Source: Pseudomonadota bacterium
Lineage (GTDB): Bacteria > Desulfobacterota > Desulfobacteria > Desulfobacterales > RPRI01
Length of the DNA: 63,876 nucleotides
Reading direction: 5' to 3'
NCBI GenBank assembly: GCA_018901125.1
Contig: JAHIFE010000121.1
Span: forward strand, 1 to 63,876
In this document: positions 1-9,056 of the stretch, piece by piece
How positions within the stretch are numbered: position 1 is the stretch's first letter
Layout of the letters: the number at the start of each line of letters is the position of its first letter
The notes under the pieces: model-generated
Database searches by the model: none
The model's input: the letters and a program-made list of their open reading frames with translations, nothing else
What the model was told of the DNA's origin: nothing
Program-made: the position numbers and the translations under genes

Positions 1-35
1 AATTTTGTACTGCAAATAATATTACGACACAGTCT

Positions 36-154
36 GGAAGGCCGGAAACCAGTAATTCCATTGGGTTCTGGATACCGGATCAAGTCCGGCATGACGGTTT
101 AGGTGTTTCACAAAATTATTAAATGGCATATTAATTCCAAATGCGGTTACCCTG
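36..154 (+). repeat. Dispersed repeat, second family, copy 1
   Basis: About 119 bp that recur in the same orientation at 4747-4863 with only a few differences. It contains the GGCCGGAAACCAGTAATT start, a TGGATACCGGATCAA core, a CCGGCATGACGG segment and the AATGCGGTTACCCT end. The second copy is bounded by the inverted ends AGGGTAACCGCATT and AATGCGGTTACCCT; here the matching left end is not seen before the window edge. It is non-coding. Confidence 0.75.
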
Positions 155-173
155 ATATCGTTATCCATTTAAC

Positions 174-202
174 TTGACATATCGCTTGACAATTTATAAT
201 AT
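174..202 (+). promoter_or_regulatory. Putative sigma-70 promoter for the DUF433/DUF5615 pair
   Basis: TTGACA at 174-179 is followed after 17 bases by TAATAT at 197-202. A second TTGACA (186-191) and a TATAAT (195-200) overlap it but are wrongly spaced for each other. The site lies about 85 bases before the antitoxin start. Confidence 0.5.
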
Positions 203-287
203 AAATCAAAAAGATACAAGTAAAAAGCCATGAGTCAGATTACTTTACAGAGACGCTATGGCTTACAGGAGAGTAAGGAGGTGTGCT

Positions 288-539
288 ATGAATGAAGACC
301 GGTTATTAGAAAAAATTACATATAACCCGAGGATTTTTAATGGCAAGCCAATTGTTAAAGGGAGACGACTTGCCGTTGAACATGTGCTTGGAATGCTGGC
401 ATCAGGTGATACAGCAGAAACTATTTTGGAAGGGTATCCATGGCTGGAAATGGAAGATATTCAAGCGTGTATAGCCTATGCACACAGAATTGTCGCCCAT
501 GAGAGGATTGAACCTATTTTCCAGGAAACCGGGACATGA
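288..539 (+). CDS. DUF433 antitoxin
   Basis: An 83-residue DUF433 protein, the usual antitoxin partner of DUF5615 PIN-like toxins. The family signature is visible: a NPRIFNGKPIVKGRRLAVEHV stretch near residues 12-32 followed by a winged-helix-like segment with YPWLEMEDIQACIAYA. The start at 288 is chosen because AAGGAGG sits at 275-281 with ideal spacing; an in-frame ATG at 258 would lack a ribosome site. Its stop overlaps the start of the toxin gene (ATGA), so the two are translationally coupled. In such pairs the antitoxin usually binds the toxin and represses the operon promoter, here probably the one at 174-202. Confidence 0.85.
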   Translation: MNEDRLLEKITYNPRIFNGKPIVKGRRLAVEHVLGMLASGDTAETILEGYPWLEMEDIQACIAYAHRIVAHERIEPIFQETGT

Positions 540-886
540 AGGTACTGCTCGATACCTGTGTCTGGGGCAAGGCAAAAGAAAAATTGCTCCAAAAGGGTCA
601 TGATACGATATGGGCCGGCGATTGGCCGGAAGATCCGGGTGATTTGGAAATTCTTGAGCTTGCACATAAACAAAATCGCGTACTTATTACTCTTGATAAA
701 GACTTCGGTGAATTGGCCATCGTACGAAAGATTCCCCATTCCGGAATAATCAGGTTGGTTAATGTTTCCGCAAAAAACCAAGCGGAACTTAGTATCTATG
801 CAATAGATCGGTACGCAAAACTACTCTGCAAAGGTGCCATTGTCACCGTTGAATCAAACAGAATTAGAATAAGAGCTGCGGATTGA
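536..886 (+). CDS. DUF5615 family PIN-like toxin
   Basis: A 116-residue protein of the DUF5615 (Mut7-C/PIN-like) family, predicted ribonuclease toxin. Seen: the N-terminal KVLLDTCVWG strand with the first acidic residue, the ITLDKDFGELA motif near residues 57-67 typical of the family, and a basic C-terminus. The usual DEN near the N-terminus is replaced by DTC, which could weaken metal binding. The ATG overlaps the antitoxin stop by four bases. Family identification is firm; toxicity of this copy is inferred. Confidence 0.85.
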   Translation: MKVLLDTCVWGKAKEKLLQKGHDTIWAGDWPEDPGDLEILELAHKQNRVLITLDKDFGELAIVRKIPHSGIIRLVNVSAKNQAELSIYAIDRYAKLLCKGAIVTVESNRIRIRAAD

Positions 887-1130
887 TTAACCTTTCAGGA
901 ATTTGTCAATAAATTTTATATGTTAGCATTTGTAAGCTTATATTATAAATATTCTCCTCCTGTCGCAGATCTTATCAGCTCCTTTTACCTTGTTCCTTGA
1001 ACCTTCTTTACAAGCCTGAGCTCTCTGTAAAAGACAAGCAAGTATAATACATTTAAAATCCAGCGAGTCTCTGACAAATTCATCCTAATTTTTAAACCCC
1101 GGATTTCATACAACAGGAAAGATGCCTACT

Positions 1131-2021
1131 ATGACTGAAAGCTACGTTAACAAAAGAAATTTATTGTTTTGCGGGTTTATTCTTATAGCTGTCTTAATGT
1201 GTTATATGCCTCTTAAGAACCTTCTTTCAACATCTTCCAACAGGGAATACTATTCTCACATACTACTTATTCCTTTTGTAAGCGTATATCTTCTTTATAT
1301 AAAAAGAAAAGAAATATATTCTGATAAATCCTATTCATTCGGAGCCGGAGGCGCTCTTATCCTTATAGGAATTATCTTATATATACTTGGTCAAATTCAT
1401 GGCATAAACCTCAACAGCAATGATTATTCGTCACTGATTACTTTTTCTGCTGTTGTACTGCTTTCGGGCGCTTTTATTTTTACTTATGGAATTTGTGCTT
1501 TCAGAAAGGCTCTTTTCCCTATCTTGTTTCTTCTTTTCATAGTACCGATTCCCAGTTTTTTAATGGAAAGATTAATTCACTTTATCCGGGTTGGATCTAC
1601 TGAATTGGCGAATCTTTTACTGATAGCAACCGGCGTTCCTTTTTTCAGAGACGGGTTTTTCTTTCATCTCTCAACCTTGAGCGTTGAAGTGGCAAAACAG
1701 TGCAGCGGAATAAGATCATGCCTTGCGCTTTTTATTACTGCCCTTCTTGCCGGACATCTTTTTCTTAATACAGGATGGAATAAAACCATATTGGCTGTTT
1801 GCGTCTTACCTATTGCAATGTTTAAAAACGGAATCAGAATTGTTACACTGACATTGCTGGGTGCATATGTTGATCCGAGAATTCTTAAAAGCTCTATTCA
1901 CAGGGAAGGAGGAATTCCGTTTTTTATTTTAGCACTGTTGCTACTTGTGCCTATTCTTTATTTTTTAAGAAAGATGGAAAAAAATAAAGAATCAAGGAAC
2001 AAGGTTAAAGGGACAAGGTAG
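1131..2021 (+). CDS. Exosortase (PEP-CTERM sorting transpeptidase)
   Basis: A polytopic membrane cysteine protease/transpeptidase that recognises the C-terminal PEP-CTERM signal of exported proteins. Seen: about eight hydrophobic segments and the three catalytic motifs in order: Cys in KQCSGIRS, Arg in KNGIRIVTL, and His in IHREGG. At about 297 residues it has the single-domain size, without a fused EpsI domain. The start at 1131 is preferred over 1122 because AGGAAAGA lies at the right distance only for the former. The prsK and prsR genes follow on the same strand, which in known genomes marks XrtA-type loci; the exact Xrt subtype cannot be fixed by eye. The only PEP-CTERM substrate in the window is at 19,073. 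Confidence 0.92.
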   Translation: MTESYVNKRNLLFCGFILIAVLMCYMPLKNLLSTSSNREYYSHILLIPFVSVYLLYIKRKEIYSDKSYSFGAGGALILIGIILYILGQIHGINLNSNDYSSLITFSAVVLLSGAFIFTYGICAFRKALFPILFLLFIVPIPSFLMERLIHFIRVGSTELANLLLIATGVPFFRDGFFFHLSTLSVEVAKQCSGIRSCLALFITALLAGHLFLNTGWNKTILAVCVLPIAMFKNGIRIVTLTLLGAYVDPRILKSSIHREGGIPFFILALLLLVPILYFLRKMEKNKESRNKVKGTR

Positions 2022-2046
2022 AAGGTGAAAGGCTAAAAGATATATT

Positions 2047-2394
2047 ATGAGATTTGAAGATCTTGAAGTATGGAAACGCGCAACAATTTTATGTGCAGAT
2101 ATATATTTAGAGCTATCAAATTTAAGGGATTATGGATTTAAGGATCAAATAACCCGATCTGGCCTATCAATACCAAGCAATATTGCTGAGGGTTTTGAAA
2201 GAATATCACATAAAGAGTCAGTGAATTTTTTATCATATGCAAAAGGATCATGCGGTGAGTTAAGAACTCAAATATACATTGGAATTCAAATTGGATATAT
2301 AAACAAAGATAAGGGGGAATATTGGTTGAAGGAAGCAAACGAGTTATCTTCAATGCTGAATGGCTTAATTAAAACCCGTCGCAACTTTACATAA
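2047..2394 (+). CDS. Four-helix-bundle protein (S23/IVP family)
   Basis: A 115-residue protein of the family first described as encoded in 23S rRNA intervening sequences. Signature segments are visible: FEDLEVWKRA at the start, a central RSGLSIPSNIAEGFER motif near residues 36-51, and a C-terminal helix. The function is unknown; members form pentameric four-helix bundles. It sits between the exosortase and prsK, flanked on both sides by AAGGTTC-type repeat tracts, which suggests it was inserted there. A distant paralogue lies at 44,438-44,809. Confidence 0.88.
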   Translation: MRFEDLEVWKRATILCADIYLELSNLRDYGFKDQITRSGLSIPSNIAEGFERISHKESVNFLSYAKGSCGELRTQIYIGIQIGYINKDKGEYWLKEANELSSMLNGLIKTRRNFT

Positions 2395-2460
2395 TCCTTC
2401 CTTAACCATGTTCCTTTAACCTTTCACCTTTAACCTTTAACCTTGAACCTATTTTTATAT

Positions 2461-4569
2461 ATGTTTAACATATTTCTATCATATATAGCTGCTGTTGTAA
2501 CGGCAGGAATTGCAGTTCTTGCACTTTGGCGTGACCCTCGCTCTTTTATTCACCGTGTTTTTGGAGCAGGCATAATTTTATGTTCTATTGATGCTGTACT
2601 TACCGGATTTATTTTTCAGTCATTATCTATAGATAATTTTCTGTTCTGGCAGCATATTCAGTTAATAGCCTCATCATTTCTGCCCGCAATCTGGCTGCTT
2701 TTCAGCGTAAGCTTTGCCAGGGCTAATTATATGGAACAGATATCAAGCTGGAAATGGGTAATTATTTCCTCATTTATTCTGCCTGTGTCAATAACTCTTT
2801 TTTCCAGGGACTCCTTTTTTTCCGAACAACCGGTCTTAACACAAACATCCGAACTTTTTATCGCTATCGGAAGATCGGGATATATCTGGCATCTTATCTG
2901 GATAATATCTGCGATCCTGATTCTGGTTAATTTTGAAAAAACATTTCGCCATGCCACCGGACATGTGCGCTGGCAGACTAAATTCATGTTTCTTGGTTTG
3001 GGAGCCATAATTGGAATAAGACTTTTTACTTACAGCTATGTACTGCTTTTTAAAGGCGTAACTACTGGTCTTTATCTGATTAATCAGGGAGCGATCCTTG
3101 TAGCCGCAATCCTCATTTTACGTTCTCTTTTACGCGGAAAACCTCTTTATGCAAGTATTCAGATTTCCCATCAGCTTCTTTATAATTCATTCACCATACT
3201 TATCGCAGGCATCTATTTTTTATCAGTTGGAACGCTCACATGGCTTTCCATCCATTTCGTGTGGATAAAAAATATTCATCTGGTAATATTTTTTCTATTT
3301 GTAGCAACAGTCGGAATAATCAGCCTGCTGCTTTCAGACCGCCTTCGGGTTAAGAGAAAACGCTTCATAAGCCGCCATTTCAAACGTCCCCAGTATGACT
3401 ACCGGAAAATCTGGGGAGATTTCACTAACAGGACAGCTTCTGTTACGCAAACAAAAGATCTTTGCAGTATTATTATAAATATGGTCTCTGAAACTATGGA
3501 GATTTTATCAGTAAGCATCTGGTTGGTTGACGATAAACAGGAAAGCCTGTCTTTAGGAGGTTCAACAGTATTTACGGATTCAAGAGCGGATTCAATGACT
3601 TTTTCAGGTTATAATATTGCCGATCTTATTTGCACAATGGAAAATCAAACCATTTTGCTCGATCTTAAGGGAAAGACAGACAGCTGGGTGGAATCTCTGA
3701 ACCAAACCTATGATGCGGAAACACGGGAATCACGTATAAGATACTGTGTGCCGCTAATTGCTGCCGGCCAGCTTATCGGAATTATGACATTAAGCGAAAA
3801 AGTATTTTATGAACCCCTTTCTTTTGAAGAAACCGAGCTTGTACGAACTGTTGCCGATCAGGCTGCCGCCATCCTGCAAAACCTTAGACTTTCAGAACAT
3901 CTTCGCAAGGTTAAAGAACTGGAAGCTTTCCAGACCATGTCCGCATTCTTTATGCATGATCTTAAAAATCTGGCAACAAAACTTTCTCTTGTAACACAGA
4001 ACCTACCTGTTTTTATGGATAATCCTGAGTTTCGCAACGATGCTATGAAAACAATTTCACAAAGCGTAACAAAGATCAACAGCATGAGCAGCCGCCTTTC
4101 TCTTTTAAGCCAGAAGCTGGAACTTTCTTTGATCAAGACCAATCTTAATGAGATGGTTACATCGGCAATATCTGATATAAAAAGATATTCCCAAATAACG
4201 GTTTTGCAAAACCTGAGCGATGTACCTTTACTTTTTATAGACCCTGAGCAGATGAATAAAGTACTTGAGAATCTTCTTATGAATGCCTGCGATGCAATGG
4301 GACAGAATGGAAAAATTATAGTTGAAACAGCCTTTAAAGAAAATTGGGCACAGATTTTTATTTTTGACAACGGCTGCGGAATGTCTGAAGAATTTATAGC
4401 AAAAGACCTTTTCCGGCCTTTCAGAACAACAAAAAAACAGGGAATGGGAATCGGTCTTTATCACAGCAAAACAATTATTGAAGCTCATGGTGGAAGAATA
4501 GAAGTTGAAAGCAAAGAAAATGATGGAACAATATTCAGAATTTATTTACCGATAAGCAGTAAAGAATAA
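2461..4569 (+). CDS. prsK: PEP-CTERM system sensor histidine kinase PrsK
   Basis: A membrane histidine kinase of about 702 residues that partners PrsR in exosortase systems. Seen in order: eight or so N-terminal transmembrane segments (first 290 residues), a GAF-like region (about 330-480), a phosphoacceptor helix with FFMHDLKNLATKLSLV where the HDLKN histidine is the phosphorylation site, and an HATPase domain with NLLMNACDA (N box), DNGCGMS (G1) and QGMGIGLYHSK (G2). The ATG at 2461 is preferred; a TTG at 2443 lies inside a repeat tract. The HDLKN box, rather than HELRxP, is typical of PrsK. It is followed by a repeat tract and then prsR. Confidence 0.9.
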   Translation: MFNIFLSYIAAVVTAGIAVLALWRDPRSFIHRVFGAGIILCSIDAVLTGFIFQSLSIDNFLFWQHIQLIASSFLPAIWLLFSVSFARANYMEQISSWKWVIISSFILPVSITLFSRDSFFSEQPVLTQTSELFIAIGRSGYIWHLIWIISAILILVNFEKTFRHATGHVRWQTKFMFLGLGAIIGIRLFTYSYVLLFKGVTTGLYLINQGAILVAAILILRSLLRGKPLYASIQISHQLLYNSFTILIAGIYFLSVGTLTWLSIHFVWIKNIHLVIFFLFVATVGIISLLLSDRLRVKRKRFISRHFKRPQYDYRKIWGDFTNRTASVTQTKDLCSIIINMVSETMEILSVSIWLVDDKQESLSLGGSTVFTDSRADSMTFSGYNIADLICTMENQTILLDLKGKTDSWVESLNQTYDAETRESRIRYCVPLIAAGQLIGIMTLSEKVFYEPLSFEETELVRTVADQAAAILQNLRLSEHLRKVKELEAFQTMSAFFMHDLKNLATKLSLVTQNLPVFMDNPEFRNDAMKTISQSVTKINSMSSRLSLLSQKLELSLIKTNLNEMVTSAISDIKRYSQITVLQNLSDVPLLFIDPEQMNKVLENLLMNACDAMGQNGKIIVETAFKENWAQIFIFDNGCGMSEEFIAKDLFRPFRTTKKQGMGIGLYHSKTIIEAHGGRIEVESKENDGTIFRIYLPISSKE

Positions 4570-4574
4570 AGTAT

Positions 4575-4643
4575 AAAGGTTTAAGGTACAAGGTTCAAGG
4601 TTCAAGGTTCAAGGTTCAAGGTTCAAGGTTCAAGGTTCAAGGA
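4575..4643 (+). repeat. AAGGTTC tandem heptamer tract
   Basis: About nine near-perfect tandem copies of the 7-mer AAGGTTC directly after the prsK stop codon. Related but more degenerate tracts occur near 1990-2035, 2396-2450, 6296-6424, 8985-9050 and 12,628-12,688. Confidence 0.85.
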
Positions 4644-4645
4644 AT

Positions 4646-4862
4646 AGGGTAACCGCATTGGGGTTTTATCTAAAATTTACTTCGATTAAATTATTATCTT
4701 TTGTATTCGTTTAAAACCGGGAAATCCCCCTTTTCGTCATTCCGGCGAAGGCCGGAAACCAGTAATTACGTTGGGTTCTGGATACCGGATCAATTCCGGC
4801 ATGACGGTTTGGGTGTTTCACAAACTATAAAATGGTATATTAATTCCAAATGCGGTTACCCT
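4646..4862. repeat. Dispersed repeat, second family, copy 2, with inverted ends
   Basis: A 217-bp segment bounded by perfect 14-bp inverted repeats: AGGGTAACCGCATT at 4646-4659 and AATGCGGTTACCCT at 4849-4862. Its right 120 bp match copy 1 at 36-154. It is embedded in the AAGGTTC tract (copies of the heptamer lie on both sides). No transposase is encoded; it looks like a small non-autonomous element or a nested repeat. Confidence 0.65.
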
Positions 4863-4934
4863 GTTCAAGGAAAAGATAGCTCATGAGTTGATAAGTTGGT
4901 GAGTTGGTAAGGTACGAGGAGCATAGGGAAAAGA

Positions 4935-6290
4935 ATGAAAAAACCAAAGTTATTGATAGTAGATGATGATGAAGACCTGCGAACACAGATGAAGTGGGCT
5001 TTGGCTGAGGAATACAAAGTTTTTCTGGCCGAAGACCGAAAGAGTGCCCTTGCAATGTTTAAAAAGGAACTCCCGCCTGTTATTACCCTTGATCTTGGTT
5101 TGCCTCCACATCCGGCAGGAGTGGAAGAGGGTTTTCTTACCTTATCTGAGATTCTTGCTGAAAACGGACAGGTCAAGGTAGTTATCATTACCGGACGCGG
5201 AGAAAAAGAGAACGCTTTACAGGCTGTTGCGCAGGGAGCATATGATTTTTTCTACAAGCCGATACAGCTGGATGAACTCAAGGTTGTGATAAAACGCGCG
5301 TTTTATTTATCCCAACTTGAACAGGAACAACGTAAATTACAAAACCGTTTGAGCGGAGACTCCTTCGAAGGCATGCTGGGCACCTGCCCGAAAATGCTGG
5401 AAGTGTTTTCAACTATAAAAAAAGTATCAGCAACAGATGCACCTGTTCTGATAACAGGAGAAAGCGGCACAGGCAAGGAACTGGTCGCCCATGCCATTCA
5501 CAGTATCAGCAGCCGCAAATCAAAATCTTTTATCCCTATAAATTGCGGTGCAATACCTGAAAATCTTCTTGAAGGCGAGCTTTTTGGCCATGAAAAGGGA
5601 TCTTTTACGGGCGCTCATGCACAACGCAAGGGACGTATTGAGATGGCTGAAGGAGGAACATTATTTTTAGACGAAATTGGCGAACTCCCACTATCTCTTC
5701 AGGTTAAGCTTCTGCGCTTCCTTCAGGAAAAAGTTATCGAACGAATAGGCGGAAGGGAAGAGATTGAAGTTGATACCCGTGTTGTTTCTGCCACCAACCG
5801 TGATCTTGAGGCGGCTATGAAAGATGGAAGCTTTAGAAATGATCTTTATTTTCGCCTTGGGGTAATTTCCATATCCCTTCCTCCCTTAAGAGAAAGAAAA
5901 GGAGATGTGTTGCTTCTGGCGAAAGCTTTCCTTGAACGATATGCAGAAGAAAACAGAAAAAACATAAAAGGTTTCACATCTCTGGCAATCAATGCCATCG
6001 AGCAGTACGAATGGCCGGGGAATGTAAGGGAGCTTGAAAACCGCATCAAACGAGCTATTATAATGGCTGAAGGCAGAAAAATAACTCCTGAAGATCTTGA
6101 GATAGCTTCCGTACATACCAGATTTGAAGGTTTTGGACTTAAGGAAGCCCGAGAAACATTAGAAAAAGAACTGATTATTAAAGCACTCTCACGCAATAGC
6201 GGTAATTTAACTAAAGCCGCTTTGGAACTCGGTATAAGCCGCCCGACTTTATATGATCTTATGGAGAGATCAGGAATCCCAAAAGAATAA
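4935..6290 (+). CDS. prsR: PEP-CTERM-box sigma-54 response regulator PrsR
   Basis: A 451-residue NtrC-type activator, cognate regulator of PrsK. Domains in order: receiver (1-125) with LLIVDDDEDLR acidic pocket and phospho-Asp in VITLDLGLPP; AAA+ sigma-54 interaction domain (about 143-375) with Walker A GESGTGKE, the sigma-54 contact loop GSFTGA and Walker B LFLDEIGEL; and a Fis-type helix-turn-helix at the C-terminus (LTKAALELGISRPTLYDLME). The receiver has an extended DLGLPPHPAGVEEG loop, as seen in this subfamily. Likely targets are sigma-54 promoters of PEP-CTERM genes, including the one at 18,986-19,001. Confidence 0.93.
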   Translation: MKKPKLLIVDDDEDLRTQMKWALAEEYKVFLAEDRKSALAMFKKELPPVITLDLGLPPHPAGVEEGFLTLSEILAENGQVKVVIITGRGEKENALQAVAQGAYDFFYKPIQLDELKVVIKRAFYLSQLEQEQRKLQNRLSGDSFEGMLGTCPKMLEVFSTIKKVSATDAPVLITGESGTGKELVAHAIHSISSRKSKSFIPINCGAIPENLLEGELFGHEKGSFTGAHAQRKGRIEMAEGGTLFLDEIGELPLSLQVKLLRFLQEKVIERIGGREEIEVDTRVVSATNRDLEAAMKDGSFRNDLYFRLGVISISLPPLRERKGDVLLLAKAFLERYAEENRKNIKGFTSLAINAIEQYEWPGNVRELENRIKRAIIMAEGRKITPEDLEIASVHTRFEGFGLKEARETLEKELIIKALSRNSGNLTKAALELGISRPTLYDLMERSGIPKE

Positions 6291-6295
6291 TAAAA

Positions 6296-6424
6296 AGGTA
6301 CAAGGACCAAGGCAAAAGGTGCAAGGCACAAAAGAAAAAAGCACCTTGAACCTTGCACCTTTATCCTTTAACCTTGCACCTTTATCCTTTAACCTTGCAC
6401 CTTTATCCTTTTCCCTTGAACCTT
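6296..6424. repeat. Heptamer-derived inverted tract between convergent genes
   Basis: AAGGTNCAAGG words in the first part and CCTTGCACCTTTATCC words (three tandem 23-bp units) in the second. The two halves are partly self-complementary, so transcripts from either prsR or gspN could fold here. It may act as a bidirectional terminator, but no classical U-tract is present. Confidence 0.55.
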
Positions 6425-7183
6425 TCATTTTATTACATAATACCCTGGTGAAACCTTGAATTTTTCAAGAACAGCAAGATATGACGGGTTTATATCGGAA
6501 GAAGAATTCACCATAACCTCTATATTTACATTTCGTTCATTTTTTCTTATGTAACCTTTTACCCTCGCATATATTCCATCCCCCTCCATTACCAGGGATT
6601 TTATTGTAATTAATCCATTCTCTTCAACCAACTCTCCACGTGCCTTTTTAAACATATCAAGCGGAATCAATCCGAAACCTATTATTTTTGCATCACTTAA
6701 AGAAAATTTGATTTCGCTTTGCTTATTTTTTTTTAAAAGATCAAAATCAATATCTCCCGTGCCGCCAATTCCGAATAATCTCCCGACTCCGGGCAAATCT
6801 CCTATATCAATAACACTTCCCTTGATTCGTGCAACCAGGCCCACTCCTTTTTTAAAACCAATATTTCCGTTGACCTTTCCTTTCTCTATGTTGCATTTAA
6901 AGTCTATACCTGGAGATAATTTTAAAAAAGAAGTAAAATTTATTCCTGCTTTTAAATTATGAATTATTAAAATCAGAGTGTTGTCCAGGTTGTTTATCTT
7001 GACATTTTTAATTCTGATACTATAAAATACCCCTTTTTCGAGGCCCTCCGAATCAATACTAATACTGTATTTTTTCAGGGAATCATTGATAAAATCAGAT
7101 ATAAATCTTTCGGGAATGGCAATTATCCATAGCCCCCAAAAAGTAAAGAAAACAATGGCAATAACAAGAGCTGCTTTTTTCAT
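6425..7183 (-). CDS. gspN: Type II secretion system protein GspN
   Basis: A 252-residue inner-membrane protein with one N-terminal transmembrane segment (residues 4-24) and a long beta-rich periplasmic part. The GspN family pattern is visible in LKLSPGIDFKCNIEKGKVNG and in the GGTGDIDFDLL segment. It is the last gene of the operon and its exact role in secretion is not known; many type II systems lack it. Assignment rests on family resemblance plus position after gspL and gspM. Confidence 0.75.
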   Translation of the reverse strand: MKKAALVIAIVFFTFWGLWIIAIPERFISDFINDSLKKYSISIDSEGLEKGVFYSIRIKNVKINNLDNTLILIIHNLKAGINFTSFLKLSPGIDFKCNIEKGKVNGNIGFKKGVGLVARIKGSVIDIGDLPGVGRLFGIGGTGDIDFDLLKKNKQSEIKFSLSDAKIIGFGLIPLDMFKKARGELVEENGLITIKSLVMEGDGIYARVKGYIRKNERNVNIEVMVNSSSDINPSYLAVLEKFKVSPGYYVIK

Positions 7184-7239
7184 TTAATATTATTTGAACC
7201 TGGCTTTGTTGTTTATTTTAGTTATTTGCCACCGTACGA

Positions 7240-7809
7240 CTAATGTGAGCTGTTTGGGGCTTTCTCGGTAAATAGCGATATACTCATGGAAATATCCAGA
7301 AGTTCAGGAAATGCAAATGATTTTTCTATCGACACTTTATTAATTTTAAGAAGCATGGGCACATTTTCTATTTTATAGAATATATTTACCAGTTCATTAA
7401 GGCTGACTTGTTCTAACATAACCTCAGCATTTTTTTCCTTCATCCGGCCTTCTATTTCTCTTTCCTCTAAATCTTTTATAGATTTTATCTTCCCTTTAAT
7501 CCCCAGCGGTAAGCACACTTCATCCAGGGCATGAATAATACTATCAATTTTTGATAATGATTTTTTGTTATCAATAGTGTTAATATGCACTTTCAGTTTA
7601 TTATATTCATTAGTTAAAGCATAAAACTCATTTAGTCTTTTATTTAGTACTGATAGTTCTTTTTCTGCTTTTTTATTATACAGATATAAAGGAATAAGGA
7701 GAAGGAAAAAGCATAGAAGAAGAATAAATATAACCTTACTACTGCGGGAATATTTTTTGGAGAAATTTTGTGATATATTTTCAGCGATATCTTTTAGGCT
7801 CATATTCAT
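7240..7809 (-). CDS. gspM: Type II secretion protein GspM-like
   Basis: A 189-residue bitopic protein with a short cytoplasmic N-terminus, one transmembrane helix near residues 24-44 (VIFILLLCFFLLLIPLYLY) and a periplasmic coiled-coil plus ferredoxin-like fold, as in GspM/PilO. It overlaps the upstream gspL by four bases. In the inner-membrane platform GspM binds GspL. Sequence conservation in this family is low, so the call depends on topology, length and operon position. Confidence 0.7.
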   Translation of the reverse strand: MNMSLKDIAENISQNFSKKYSRSSKVIFILLLCFFLLLIPLYLYNKKAEKELSVLNKRLNEFYALTNEYNKLKVHINTIDNKKSLSKIDSIIHALDEVCLPLGIKGKIKSIKDLEEREIEGRMKEKNAEVMLEQVSLNELVNIFYKIENVPMLLKINKVSIEKSFAFPELLDISMSISLFTEKAPNSSH

Positions 7810-8885
7810 TCAGCCCTTTCCTTGGCAACTACGGTAAAAAAGACCTTTCCGTCGGTTGCCGGCTTAATATCCGAAATCAAAACATCCGATAAGTATTGCT
7901 GAAACTTTGCCCTGGCATTGTCCACAGACTCCATTGAAGCCGCCTCAGCCTTCATTTTAATAAATCCTTTTTCAAACCTGATTTCATTATACTTAACACC
8001 CACTACCGGTTTTTGAGAAAGTTCAAGAATATAACGGAGGGGATTTACTCCCGTTAAAACATCACTCTTTTTTTCCATCTCTTTGATATGAGATTTCATC
8101 TGATATACTTCATCAATTATTTTCTTTTCATCGGGAAACAGCGCTGCATACATATTCCGCAAAGCCTTCTTTTGTGAAGAATTTTCTTTTTTTGTTATTA
8201 CCAGATTGAAAACGATATTTGCATTTATAAGAAATGCCAGTAAAAAAATCAGAACCGCTGTTTTTTTGAGAATATGCTTTCTTCTGGCAATATCTTTTGT
8301 GTATGCCAAAGGGCCGGATCTTAAATTGATGGTCGATATATATAACTCATCTGCTGCTGCACCGATTCTGTCGAATTCTTCCTCACTATCCTTACTTGCA
8401 AGGTGTTCGGCAAGATGGAGTGCTTCTTCACCGGCCTGAAGAATTTTACCAAGGGCAATCGATGTTATTATGCGCGGGTCAATATTTTTTAATGCAAGCT
8501 CTTCAAGCACAGCATCAAGGATTTTTCTGTCGGTATAAACCACAAGTATATCAAATCCACTGTCAGTCGCTTTAAGAACAACCGTATCAAAAATAATAAT
8601 AACTTCAGAATTATCTTCAATAAGACTTTCAAGTTCTAATGGTGTTGCTTTACCCAGTTTTTCCTTGTCGGAATATGGAAGATTAATTATCCTGAAATTT
8701 AACAGCTCAACTGGAATACTGAGATAAAATTCATTGATATCCTCAGGAATTTCATCAGATGAATACTCAAGTGTTTTCTCAAGTTCATTTTTCCCTGAAT
8801 TCTCTTTGAAAATATAAATAAGCGTTTTATCCTGCCATTGCTCATTTTCTCCGTGATGAATATCAATAAAGCCTGTTTTTTTCAT
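7806..8885 (-). CDS. gspL: Type II secretion protein GspL
   Basis: A protein of about 359 residues: a cytoplasmic actin-like N-terminal domain (MKKTGFIDIHHG onward), one transmembrane helix near residues 215-235 (TAVLIFLLAFLINANIVFNL) and a periplasmic ferredoxin-like domain. GspL recruits the ATPase GspE to the membrane and pairs with GspM. The start at 8885 is chosen over 8960 because residues upstream of it are encoded by intergenic repeat sequence and are not GspL-like. It overlaps gspM by four bases. Confidence 0.78.
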   Translation of the reverse strand: MKKTGFIDIHHGENEQWQDKTLIYIFKENSGKNELEKTLEYSSDEIPEDINEFYLSIPVELLNFRIINLPYSDKEKLGKATPLELESLIEDNSEVIIIFDTVVLKATDSGFDILVVYTDRKILDAVLEELALKNIDPRIITSIALGKILQAGEEALHLAEHLASKDSEEEFDRIGAAADELYISTINLRSGPLAYTKDIARRKHILKKTAVLIFLLAFLINANIVFNLVITKKENSSQKKALRNMYAALFPDEKKIIDEVYQMKSHIKEMEKKSDVLTGVNPLRYILELSQKPVVGVKYNEIRFEKGFIKMKAEAASMESVDNARAKFQQYLSDVLISDIKPATDGKVFFTVVAKERAE

Positions 8886-9056
8886 AATTATTCTTAACCG
8901 TCCTCTCGTCCTTTCTTTCCAACACACGCTTAACCGAATTCCGGTTTCTACTCGGCCCACCGAATCCCAGATCCCTTCTTCTTACCCTTGAACCTAAATT
9001 CCTTTCACCTTGAACCTAATCCGCTTTCACCTTGAGCCTGGGGCATTGATTCCTTG

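Noticed and set aside
4575-4643. CRISPR-like tandem repeats
   Set aside because: The unit is only 7 bp with no spacers; it is simple tandem repetition.
4701-4886. Plus-strand frame of 61 codons containing FRRRPETSNYVGFWIPDQF
   Set aside because: It is translation of the dispersed repeat at 4646-4862; such peptides are common false genes from this repeat type.
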